A stretch of DNA of 35,444 nucleotides from Candidatus Poseidoniales archaeon (GTDB lineage Archaea > Thermoplasmatota > Poseidoniia > Poseidoniales > Poseidoniaceae): contig JACETE010000004.1 in assembly GCA_013911465.1 (NCBI GenBank), forward strand, positions 1 to 35,444. Direction: 5' to 3'. Under the pieces are notes generated by a model that was not told where the DNA came from, did not search any database, and worked only from the letters and a program-made list of their open reading frames with translations. Made by a program: the position numbers and the translations under genes. Below are positions 16,538 through 24,463 of the stretch, in pieces; the first letter of the stretch is position 1, and every line of letters starts with the position of its first letter.

Positions 16538-17632
16538 TCACAATCCAAGCTGCTGGAGTTTTTCTGGAAGATATGTTTCCGTTACGAAATCGAGACCATA
16601 TTTTGCCAGGGATTGCTGTTCAGCCTTCTTTCCAACTTCGAGCATCATGTTGATTTGTTCTTGCCACCACCCATCAGCAAATCTAGGATCGCTCAATTCA
16701 GCATTGAGCGCTTCAATATCCTTCTTTGACAAATCATCACTTGGTAGGTCATACGCCAATATATCATCAGCAGTGATGCCCAGATACGTCGATGTTGGTG
16801 TTGCCAAGTATTCTGAAATGTGCGCAGTCTTGATTGCACCGTATGCAATGGATGCAAAAATTCGGAAGGACCATGGATCACCGTCAAGGAAGACAACAAC
16901 AGGTAAATCCCATTCTTCGCTCATTCGCTTCATGATTCGACGAGTTGAACGAGCAGGTTGTCCTTTGAGATGCAACAAAGCACAATTGAAATCTTCATCA
17001 AAACCATTCTCAACAAGACGATCAAACATACCACCAGTCTCGATTGCCATGATGAAATTGATATCGTGTTCAAGGAACTCGATTTTCTCAGATTCGACAT
17101 TGTAGGGAACTCCATAACCACTGTCACCGACATCATCGCGAGCGTTGATTCGCATCCATTCTCCTCGGCGGTTGCGTTCTCGCAAGGTCAGATTTCCGAT
17201 CATCCGAGCTCCATCTTCTTCAGGCCTGAGTTTGAAATCTTCTCGAAGGCAACGTGTTACGATTTCTAAATCTTCAGCAAGGTTGTTGCTTTCGTTTTGG
17301 GATTGGAATTTTCCTAGCCCCCAACCTTCTGAGATGTAGTACATTTCACGAAGCGTGGATGACTTTCCATCATCGATCATACTTTCAATAAATTCGATAA
17401 CGTGCAATGCTCGAAGCAGTTGCTTTGCAGAACCAAGACTCGTTGCATCACGAATGGTTTGTTTCTTTCCGTACTTGTAGACGCCTAATTTTGGATCAAA
17501 GCCAATGTTGTTCTTTGTACGTACAGGTAGGGTCATTGTCGGCGGTTCGCCTTTGACAATACGATCGTACATTTCTCGAACAACATCATGCAATGCAGTC
17601 TTGGTCTCTTCAACCGATTTACGCTCAGCCAT
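16538..17632 (-). CDS. top6A: DNA topoisomerase VI subunit A
   Basis: A 364-residue Spo11/Top6A protein, the DNA-cleaving subunit of type IIB topoisomerase, which relaxes and decatenates DNA in an ATP-dependent A2B2 complex. Seen: the 5Y-CAP segment LREMYYISE, where Y99 aligns with the catalytic Tyr of Spo11, and a Toprim fold with AIETGG (E198) and FLDGDPWS (D250, D252) for Mg2+. The length is normal. Its ATG overlaps the top6B stop by one base (TGATG on the minus strand), so translation is likely coupled. An adjacent top6B-top6A pair is the common archaeal arrangement. Confidence 0.96.
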   Translation of the reverse strand: MAERKSVEETKTALHDVVREMYDRIVKGEPPTMTLPVRTKNNIGFDPKLGVYKYGKKQTIRDATSLGSAKQLLRALHVIEFIESMIDDGKSSTLREMYYISEGWGLGKFQSQNESNNLAEDLEIVTRCLREDFKLRPEEDGARMIGNLTLRERNRRGEWMRINARDDVGDSGYGVPYNVESEKIEFLEHDINFIMAIETGGMFDRLVENGFDEDFNCALLHLKGQPARSTRRIMKRMSEEWDLPVVVFLDGDPWSFRIFASIAYGAIKTAHISEYLATPTSTYLGITADDILAYDLPSDDLSKKDIEALNAELSDPRFADGWWQEQINMMLEVGKKAEQQSLAKYGLDFVTETYLPEKLQQLGL

Positions 17633-19701
17633 CAGTAATCACCTCCAAACAATGTGGTCTGCTTTGTATCACTCGTCGATGCAGCAGAGTCCGTTTGTGG
17701 GAGTTCGCCTTCAGGTTCTTCGTCTGAATTCTCTTCGCTTTCTTCCCCAGAATGTTCTTCGGGAGGGGGCGCATTGAGCGCTTCTTCTTGACGACGGATT
17801 TCTTCAAGCAATTTTTCATCCATCTTTGTCGCACCAATGACTTCTTGAGAACCACGATAGAACACATCGGTCTCGTTCCAATCACCCTTTTCCAATCCAT
17901 CAAGGCTGTATGTGATAATTGTTTGAGAACCAGGTTGGAGGGTTTCGAGTTTCCATGCCCAGACCCCCATCGCTTCTTTACGTCCTCCGAGCTCATTACC
18001 GATCATCGTCGCACCTTGGCGTTCTGGCCAGTTCACGAGCATGGTGTAGGATCGTGCTCGCGAGGTGTAGTTGTAGAGAATGATGTGAACATCGGTTTGC
18101 TTTGTTTCCTTGTTCCAATTGGTCGTCGTTTCTGCAATAACTGCAGACATAATTTTGGTAATCGAAGCAGCGAGATCTGGAACAGGTAGTTCAAGCAAAG
18201 AAGCAGATTTCTCGGCGATTGCAGGAATAATGTCGTTGATGAGTTCGAACTTTTCCTTCGTCTTCCCCATTTTCTTTTGCTTTTCAAGATGCTTTCGCAA
18301 ACCGCGACCCATTTCGAGCATTGCCTTACGCGCTTCTTCCATGACAGTTTCATTGTCAGAAAGCGCTTCTTTTGCTTCAGAGGTGAACTGGACGTTTGTG
18401 CTTGCAAGGTGAACTAGAATCGCAGCTGGGCCCTTCGGAACACCCCTTCCGCCCGCTTGGTCAAGCCCATATTGCCTCCAATCTACGCTTTCGATTGCCT
18501 TGGTGAGCAAACAGCCACCTTGCTGGTACATGAGCGGAACACGGTTCGCGAAACGAAGGATTTCCACGGGTTTGTCTGCAGCCATACCCTCGCCAAAAAT
18601 CAATCCAACCTCGACTTGGAACGGGTTTCCTTGAGATACGCTCGGGGCACGTGTCATCGTTGCAACGAACTTTGAATCAATTGTTTTCGAAAGTCCTTTC
18701 TTGATGAGTAATTCCTCAATTGGCGACAAACACGATGTTGGTGGATTGAGAAGTTTGACAGGCTTACCTTTGAGGGTACGTTCACCCTGAAATGCTTCCA
18801 ACAGAGAGCGAATTTGTTGAGCTGACAAAGATTTTGGCTTCAATTTCTCTTCAAGTTCAGCAACTTCACACAATTCCTTTGCTGCTCTTCCAGAAACACC
18901 AGAGAATGTACGTCGAAGGAAAGTTGTCATTCTTGATTCAGAAGATTCTCCACAAAGACGTTGCAGTTGACCCAATTCGATCCCATTCGGGTGAGGTTTG
19001 ATGGCTTCAACGCGTCCTGGTAAGCGCTCGGTAACACGTTGCCAATGATGTTTTTCACCATCAGGATCGATGAAAAGAATATCTGCATGGGGATTGACAA
19101 TACTCGTCATTCTGAGGTATTGCCAGACGGATTGACGACCTCGCTGATATTTCGCCTTCATGGTCGTCTTGATCTTCAAACCGTGGACCTTTTCTCCCCA
19201 ATCGACTCGATCTTGATTGGACTTTATCGCTTTGTTCTTCCTTGTATCCAAGCCGATGTCAACGGAAACAGCCGTTGCTTCTTTGGCGATCTTCGATTCA
19301 ACATGAGTGGGATCTCCAGTCGTTAGCTGGGAATACATGACCACACCAGTGATTCCAATTCCTTGTTGGCCACGAGATTGACGAATTGCATGGAAACGAG
19401 AACCGAACAGAAGTTGTCCGAACACTTTCTCGATGCTTGCGCGAGGGATTCCTGGCCCGTTATCTTCAACTTCCATTTGTAGAATGTCTTTCTTGTTGTC
19501 CAATTTTGTGATCTTGACAACAATATCTGGTAAAATTCGAGCCTCTTCACACGCGTCTAAAGCATTGTCAACCGCTTCTTTGACTGCTGTAATGAGGGCT
19601 CGGTTTAGGGTGTCAAACCCAAGAAAATGTTTGTTCTTTTCAAAAAATTCCGAAATTGCGACTTGTTTTTGGTTTGCCGCCATTTTTTCTGCAATGCTCA
19701 T
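17632..19701 (-). CDS. top6B: DNA topoisomerase VI subunit B
   Basis: A 689-residue GHKL ATPase that drives the strand passage carried out with Top6A. Seen: the N box EAVDNALDA (E42, N46), G1 box DNGPGIP (80-86) and G2 loop GQQGIGITG (111-119), followed by the H2TH, transducer and Ig-like regions in normal order. The last 55 residues form an unusual acidic, low-complexity tail (EEHSGEESEENSDEEPEGE) ending KQTTLFGGDY, which resembles archaeal PCNA-interacting peptides such as KQATLFDF but lacks the final aromatic pair. A GGTGG element precedes the ATG at 19701. It shares a strand with the aconitase-like gene but a likely terminator separates them. Confidence 0.96.
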   Translation of the reverse strand: MSIAEKMAANQKQVAISEFFEKNKHFLGFDTLNRALITAVKEAVDNALDACEEARILPDIVVKITKLDNKKDILQMEVEDNGPGIPRASIEKVFGQLLFGSRFHAIRQSRGQQGIGITGVVMYSQLTTGDPTHVESKIAKEATAVSVDIGLDTRKNKAIKSNQDRVDWGEKVHGLKIKTTMKAKYQRGRQSVWQYLRMTSIVNPHADILFIDPDGEKHHWQRVTERLPGRVEAIKPHPNGIELGQLQRLCGESSESRMTTFLRRTFSGVSGRAAKELCEVAELEEKLKPKSLSAQQIRSLLEAFQGERTLKGKPVKLLNPPTSCLSPIEELLIKKGLSKTIDSKFVATMTRAPSVSQGNPFQVEVGLIFGEGMAADKPVEILRFANRVPLMYQQGGCLLTKAIESVDWRQYGLDQAGGRGVPKGPAAILVHLASTNVQFTSEAKEALSDNETVMEEARKAMLEMGRGLRKHLEKQKKMGKTKEKFELINDIIPAIAEKSASLLELPVPDLAASITKIMSAVIAETTTNWNKETKQTDVHIILYNYTSRARSYTMLVNWPERQGATMIGNELGGRKEAMGVWAWKLETLQPGSQTIITYSLDGLEKGDWNETDVFYRGSQEVIGATKMDEKLLEEIRRQEEALNAPPPEEHSGEESEENSDEEPEGELPQTDSAASTSDTKQTTLFGGDY

Positions 19702-19824
19702 CGTAATACATCCACCCCAGGTCCTCCTCCGTCATTGACTTCGGGCCAGCAGGTAACAGCAGTCGATTGGCGAGGCTACTTGATATTTCGGCCGCATCTT
19801 GCAATAAATGATTCAATTCTCGGC

Positions 19825-19842
19825 AAAAACGCCCATGCGTTT
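19825..19842 (-). terminator. Hairpin terminator after the aconitase-like gene
   Basis: On the minus strand AAACGC-ATGG-GCGTTT forms a six-pair stem with a four-base loop, and its 3' arm runs into a T run (GTTTTTG). It begins seven bases after the stop at 19849, where a terminator would be expected. U tracts end transcription in archaea even without a stem, so the T run may matter most. Confidence 0.6.
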
Positions 19843-19848
19843 CTGAAA

Positions 19849-21840
19849 TCAATTTCCAATTGCTTCAACTTTCCATGAACGAATGATTCCAGAAAAAGCA
19901 CTCATTGCCACAGTTAATGGGCTTGCGAGGTAGAGCTTCCCTGGGCCTGAACGGCCTTGGAAATTTCTGTTGATGGCAGACACGGTGACTTGATCTGGCG
20001 TCATGGATACTCCGGGACCTGCTCCGATACAAGCACCACATCCAGGATCAATGAGCTTCACGCCGACATCGAGGAACAATTGATGCCATCCTTTCGAAAC
20101 AGCCATGTCCTTGACGATTCCTGAGCCGTATTGGATGTAGAAATCAACACCTTCTTTCACAGAAAGGCCCTGTTCTTTTGCTGCCTGACAGACTTGAGCA
20201 TAGTAGGCAATATCATCGATTTTACCTGCAGTACAAGAGCCGCCATATGCAATGTCGATTTGAACATCCCCAATATCCTCAATGTATGCTCCGTTTGTAG
20301 GGTCGCTTGGAATGCCTTCGTCTGGATTGCCTGGGTGTGCAACCATGGGTCGAATCGATGAAAGATCGATGTGGTGCACACCACCATCGTAGTTGGCGCC
20401 TTCGTCAGGTGCTATCGCCCGATATCGTTGTTCTTCCATATTGAGATGAGGCATTTGTGCTTCCATCCAATCAAAGAGGATGTCATCCGCTTCGCAGATT
20501 CCAGTTCGAGCAGAACATTCGGTAGCCATGTTGCACAACGTTGCCCGCTCATCAGCAGACAATGACTTCAATCCTGGCCCTCCGAATTCCATCGAACGAT
20601 TGAGTGTGAGTTCCTTGCGCGCATGGTCGGCGAGGATGTGAAGAATCACGTCCTTGGCAGTACATCCATCGGATAACACTCCTGAGAGTTCAAACCGAAT
20701 CGATTCTGGAACCTTCACGAATGTGAATCCGGCAGATACAAGATTCGCGTATTCAGTTGCTCCGACACCCCATGTCAGTGCGTTCGATGCACCTCCCATG
20801 CATGTATGAGAATCAGTTGCTTGGATAAAGTCCGACACTTCAATGAATTCTTCTCGAGCAACTTGGTGACAGATTCCTGGAGACACGCCGTCAACTGCAG
20901 AGTAGTCACGAACACCGGTGTGTGCTTGGAACTCCTTCTGCAAAGACCTGAGCGTCTCTACCTTGTGCATAAATGGGACGAATTTTGGATTGTGGTGTGC
21001 GTAGAGCAAATGGTCCTCAAACACGCCAAACTTTTGCGGATTGGTAAGTTGGTATGATTCTCCGTACGTTTCTTGGAGGAAGGTATGAACCTGAGCGGTG
21101 GTGAACTCGTGAGAATATCCTCCTTGGACTTGAGCGATTACAGGATCATCAGGTTTCACACAAACGCCTTTCGGCTGACCGACGAGATTTCGAGCAATGA
21201 TTTTCTCAGCCATCGTCATTGGCCGCGGGGCCATGGAAAGTTCAGGCAGTGAAATTTCCCCGTTTTTGAGACGCTTTGAGAATTCAAACAAACCTCCAGA
21301 TTCGAGAATGAGAGCTGTCACTTCATCATACTGTGAAGTGAATTCTTCAAGCGATAAAGATTCACCATTTTGCAGACGCTTGAGCATTTCATGATTGCCC
21401 ATGAGTTGACCAAGGTTGATGTTGTTTCGTTCATGAATAGGGGCAAACGATGCTGCGATAACGATACGAATTCCGGCCCATCGCTCACACTGTGCTGCAG
21501 TTTCCCGACTGGAACCGGTTCCTTTCCGTTGACCCGAAACAATCACCTCAAAGTCGCCGTTGATGAGTGCATTTTCATTGAATACACGGATTCCATTCTG
21601 CATAAGGCCAGCATATGCATTTTTTGCAATCATCGCTGGCTCATGATCGAAACAGACCCAAGCAGGTGTCATGACATCAGTATTGATGTCATCGAGCAAA
21701 TCCTCAATTCGCAAATCTTCCATTTGCAAATCGAGGCCTTCATACAATTGTTGGCGAATCAAATCAAGGTCTTTCGTCAGGAACAATACGCGTTTTCCTG
21801 GCGTAAGCGAAATCGAATCCGGCATACCCTGCATCCTCAT
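19849..21840 (-). CDS. Aconitase/3-isopropylmalate dehydratase-family enzyme, swivel domain first
   Basis: About 663 residues in one chain. The N-terminal 200 residues are the swivel domain (INTDVMTPAWVC, then GSSRETA). The catalytic part begins near MTMAEKIIARNLVG and has ATDSHTCMGG, YGGSCTAGKIDD and PGCGACIGAGPG, which supply three Cys for a 4Fe-4S cluster and the active-site DSHT. Family members isomerise hydroxy-acids by dehydration and rehydration (citrate, isopropylmalate, homocitrate); the substrate cannot be fixed here. Domain order is as in AcnB but without the HEAT-like domain, and opposite to AcnA. The TTG at 21876 in the track is unlikely; ATGs at 21840, 21834 and 21825 are candidates, and I use the first. 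It is divergent from TFB. Confidence 0.85.
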   Translation of the reverse strand: MRMQGMPDSISLTPGKRVLFLTKDLDLIRQQLYEGLDLQMEDLRIEDLLDDINTDVMTPAWVCFDHEPAMIAKNAYAGLMQNGIRVFNENALINGDFEVIVSGQRKGTGSSRETAAQCERWAGIRIVIAASFAPIHERNNINLGQLMGNHEMLKRLQNGESLSLEEFTSQYDEVTALILESGGLFEFSKRLKNGEISLPELSMAPRPMTMAEKIIARNLVGQPKGVCVKPDDPVIAQVQGGYSHEFTTAQVHTFLQETYGESYQLTNPQKFGVFEDHLLYAHHNPKFVPFMHKVETLRSLQKEFQAHTGVRDYSAVDGVSPGICHQVAREEFIEVSDFIQATDSHTCMGGASNALTWGVGATEYANLVSAGFTFVKVPESIRFELSGVLSDGCTAKDVILHILADHARKELTLNRSMEFGGPGLKSLSADERATLCNMATECSARTGICEADDILFDWMEAQMPHLNMEEQRYRAIAPDEGANYDGGVHHIDLSSIRPMVAHPGNPDEGIPSDPTNGAYIEDIGDVQIDIAYGGSCTAGKIDDIAYYAQVCQAAKEQGLSVKEGVDFYIQYGSGIVKDMAVSKGWHQLFLDVGVKLIDPGCGACIGAGPGVSMTPDQVTVSAINRNFQGRSGPGKLYLASPLTVAMSAFSGIIRSWKVEAIGN

Positions 21841-21923
21841 CCCCAACCTTCTCAGAAGCCATTGATGTTTAACCAATTCGCTGCTTACGCCTCAAGATTG
21901 GGTCTTGAATATCAAGGGATAAG

Positions 21924-21932
21924 GTTTAAAAA
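21924..21932 (+). promoter_or_regulatory. Probable TATA box for TFB
   Basis: GTTTAAAAA sits in the 146-base gap between the aconitase-like gene and TFB, about 59 bases before the TFB ATG. That predicts a leader of roughly 30 bases containing the ribosome binding site. Because TTTAAA is symmetric it may also serve the divergent gene. A second AT-rich run, TATATCTATT, lies nearer but would leave too short a leader. Confidence 0.45.
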
Positions 21933-21973
21933 CACCATGCCAATCGTTGATATATCTATTTCTCAATATTCAT

Positions 21974-21981
21974 GAGGTGAG
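21974..21981 (+). promoter_or_regulatory. Ribosome binding site of TFB
   Basis: GAGGTGAG, a near-perfect match to the archaeal anti-Shine-Dalgarno complement, lies five bases before the ATG at 21987. Confidence 0.75.
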
Positions 21982-21986
21982 ATGTT

Positions 21987-22913
21987 ATGGATGATCAGCA
22001 AGTTGAAGATATTGTAAAGTGCCCAGAATGTGGCGGACGTGGCCTAACGAGAGACGAAACCCGTGGAGAAGTCACCTGTGACGACTGTGGGCTTGTCTTG
22101 GAAGACAATGTTATCGATCAAGGTGCAGAATGGCGTGTTTTCTCTCCCGAACAAGGAGACCAACGAGCACGAACAGGTGCGCCAATGACCGTTATGCTTC
22201 ACGACAAAGGTTTGTCAACCGATATCGATTGGCAAAACAAGGATTACTCAGGAAAGACAATCAATTCTCGCTATCGCTCTCAATTTTACCGAATGAGAAA
22301 GTGGCAAAAGAGAAGTCGAGTGAGCAACGCAACCGAGCGAAACCTCGCTATGGCTCTTGCTGAACTTGACCGAATGGCAAGCCGTCTCGAACTTCCAAAG
22401 ACTGTTCGCGAAGCAGCCGCTGTCAATTACAAGAAAGCGGTCGACAAGCGACTTATTCGTGGCCGTTCAATCGAAGGTGTAGCAGCTGCATCCTTGTATG
22501 CTGCTTGCCGACAATGTGGTGTCCCTCGTACACTCGATGAAATCGGACAAGCATCACGAACCGGACGAAAAGAAATCGGCCGAACATACCGCTTTATGGT
22601 ACGTGAATTGAAGATGAAGATCATGCCTACCGGCCCAGAAGATTACATTTCACGATTCTGTTCTGGACTCGGATTGGATTCTGAAGTCGAAGCAAAGGCA
22701 TACGAACTGATCAAGGCCGCTCAAGAGAAGGAATTGACCAGCGGACGTGGTCCAACAGGAATTGCTGCATCGATTATCTACATCGCTTCCGTACTTTGTG
22801 GCAAGCGACGAACTCAGCGTGAAGTCGCTGAAGTTGCAGGTGTTACTGAAGTCACAATTCGAAATCGATACAAGGAATTGATTCAGAACCTCAACATCGA
22901 ATTGGATATTTGA
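21987..22913 (+). CDS. tfb: Transcription initiation factor B (TFB/TFIIB)
   Basis: A 308-residue archaeal TFIIB homologue that binds TBP-TATA and the BRE and brings in RNA polymerase. Seen: the N-terminal zinc ribbon CPECGGRG...CDDCG, the B-reader/linker with [19 protein letters not shown], and two cyclin-like repeats (about 110-205 and 210-308), the second ending in the BRE-contacting helix-turn-helix [23 protein letters not shown]. The length is standard. Whether other TFB copies exist in the genome cannot be seen. A HEAT-like gene follows after 16 bases on the same strand. Confidence 0.97.
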   Translation: MDDQQVEDIVKCPECGGRGLTRDETRGEVTCDDCGLVLEDNVIDQGAEWRVFSPEQGDQRARTGAPMTVMLHDKGLSTDIDWQNKDYSGKTINSRYRSQFYRMRKWQKRSRVSNATERNLAMALAELDRMASRLELPKTVREAAAVNYKKAVDKRLIRGRSIEGVAAASLYAACRQCGVPRTLDEIGQASRTGRKEIGRTYRFMVRELKMKIMPTGPEDYISRFCSGLGLDSEVEAKAYELIKAAQEKELTSGRGPTGIAASIIYIASVLCGKRRTQREVAEVAGVTEVTIRNRYKELIQNLNIELDI

Positions 22914-22929
22914 GAAAAGAGGGTTCTTC

Positions 22930-24408
22930 ATGAGTAAGAGCCGTGATGCAATTGCGAAAGCAACGTTCGAGGTTGTTGCAACCCAACTGGTGCACGCTTT
23001 GGAAGAAGGCACCAAGGTTTGGCCACTGCCTGCGCCCCCAATGACGGATCCAGACTTTCCTCCTCGAAGCCCAGAACGAGATCAGGATTTGATTTCTCAA
23101 GGCCTGTCCATGCTTCATGCAGACGTTGGGATGTTCGATCGTCACTTGTCGACAATTGTTGATTTGATTGTCCCTCATCGAATGAATCTCAGTGATGACC
23201 CATTCGAAGTCCACCAAAAGTGGCTTGCTCGACGAACCAACGATGTTGCTCAACGAATGCTGTTTTGCATTGCTACGGATTGGCTCGCTCAAGCCTTCGA
23301 TCCAAGTGCTCCGAATACTGACCGGTGGTGGCTGGCTGTCGCTCTAATCAACGGATTAGCATCAACGCCTTACGGGCAACCTGTCCATCAAGGGTATCAC
23401 CTCGTTGAATCAATCGCCTTAGCAGAACGGCCAGGGACGTGGCATACTCAACCTGAGGACGGACCTCAAAACATGGGCTGGAATCCAAATGCAGTTGTTC
23501 CAAGAACAACCTCAGTGATTGCTCATGATGCCGGAGTTGCCGCCGCAACTTGGTTACTGAACTGTCTTGAAAACGATGAACTCGACCGCAGATTACTGTT
23601 AATGGAATGGGTCAAACTCCTTCTCGAACGACCAGCACTTATCGAGCCTCTCGGTTTGGTTGATATCTTAATTCGACGTTCGGAAGATGAACATGAAGAG
23701 GTTGCATCGAAGGTCATTCTCTGCCTTGCTCGCCTCTTAGAGTACGATCAGTCCCAAGGTCTCAGTGTCGCACAACGATTGCATCAGCGAAAGGAATTGC
23801 TTCTTCGCAGGGGGATGGCAGATGTTCTTACCCGTATTTTCCGCCGAACAGGTTGGGAGGCAGTACCTTATCTGGATGCAATGCTCATGGATGACGATGA
23901 AAGCGTTCTTGCAGCAGCTTCCGCTACGGTTGGGGATTTGAAATTCCTCGATGAGGATGTATGGGCCGACCGTCTCGCATCCTTGCTCGACCACGATGTG
24001 GCTATTGTCCGGCGTAACGTTGTTCTGAGCCTGCGAGATTATGTCGAAACGTATCCTGACGATACACGCGAAATTATCCCTACACTTTGGAACGACGGTG
24101 ATGAAGTGGTTCAAATCCGTCTTCGAGAACTTTTGATGAGAATGGATGAGATACATCCTGATCGCTTTTCCAAGCATCTACCGTTGCTGAAACCCGAACG
24201 TCTTGAGGCATTATGGATGACCATGGATGCTCGTCGAGAAGGCCGTAGTCAAGCATGGAAAAACTGGCTATCGGACAGTGGCCCATTGCCTGAACCAATA
24301 GCTCCAATTCAAGAAGTGCACCAGAGCTCAGGAGAAGCACCCGATGAATTACCGAATCTCGATGATGCTCTCGACATGTTGGACGATACGCTTGGTTTCA
24401 TCGATTGA
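22930..24408 (+). CDS. HEAT-like helical repeat protein following TFB
   Basis: A 492-residue, mostly helical, acidic soluble protein of no family I can name. The N-terminal half (1-200) is helical with an unusual Pro-rich stretch (WPLPAPPMTDPDFPPRSPER). From about residue 205 to 420, paired helices with repeating hydrophobic spacing (DILIRRSEDEHEEVASKVIL, YLDAMLMDDDESVLAAASAT, LLDHDVAIVRRNVVLSLRDY) look like HEAT/armadillo repeats. The C-terminal end is acidic with LDDALDMLDDTL. An AGAGGG element precedes the ATG, 16 bases after the TFB stop, so cotranscription is likely. HEAT repeats bind other proteins; a link to transcription is only suggested by position. Confidence 0.75.
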   Translation: MSKSRDAIAKATFEVVATQLVHALEEGTKVWPLPAPPMTDPDFPPRSPERDQDLISQGLSMLHADVGMFDRHLSTIVDLIVPHRMNLSDDPFEVHQKWLARRTNDVAQRMLFCIATDWLAQAFDPSAPNTDRWWLAVALINGLASTPYGQPVHQGYHLVESIALAERPGTWHTQPEDGPQNMGWNPNAVVPRTTSVIAHDAGVAAATWLLNCLENDELDRRLLLMEWVKLLLERPALIEPLGLVDILIRRSEDEHEEVASKVILCLARLLEYDQSQGLSVAQRLHQRKELLLRRGMADVLTRIFRRTGWEAVPYLDAMLMDDDESVLAAASATVGDLKFLDEDVWADRLASLLDHDVAIVRRNVVLSLRDYVETYPDDTREIIPTLWNDGDEVVQIRLRELLMRMDEIHPDRFSKHLPLLKPERLEALWMTMDARREGRSQAWKNWLSDSGPLPEPIAPIQEVHQSSGEAPDELPNLDDALDMLDDTLGFID

Positions 24409-24411
24409 ATT

Positions 24412-24427
24412 GTATTGACAACAATAC
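24412..24427 (+). repeat. Short inverted repeat between the HEAT-like and secreted protein genes
   Basis: GTATTG-ACAA-CAATAC could form a six-pair hairpin just after the stop at 24408. No T run follows, so a terminator is uncertain; it may protect an RNA end or bind a protein. Confidence 0.35.
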
Positions 24428-24463
24428 GACATACTGATAACCAGTGCAAGGTAGTGCATTGCA

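Noticed and set aside
19640-19852. Minus-strand 70-residue ORF between top6B and the aconitase-like gene
   Set aside because: It overlaps the top6B start out of frame and has no recognisable features; the gap is better explained as terminator plus promoter region.
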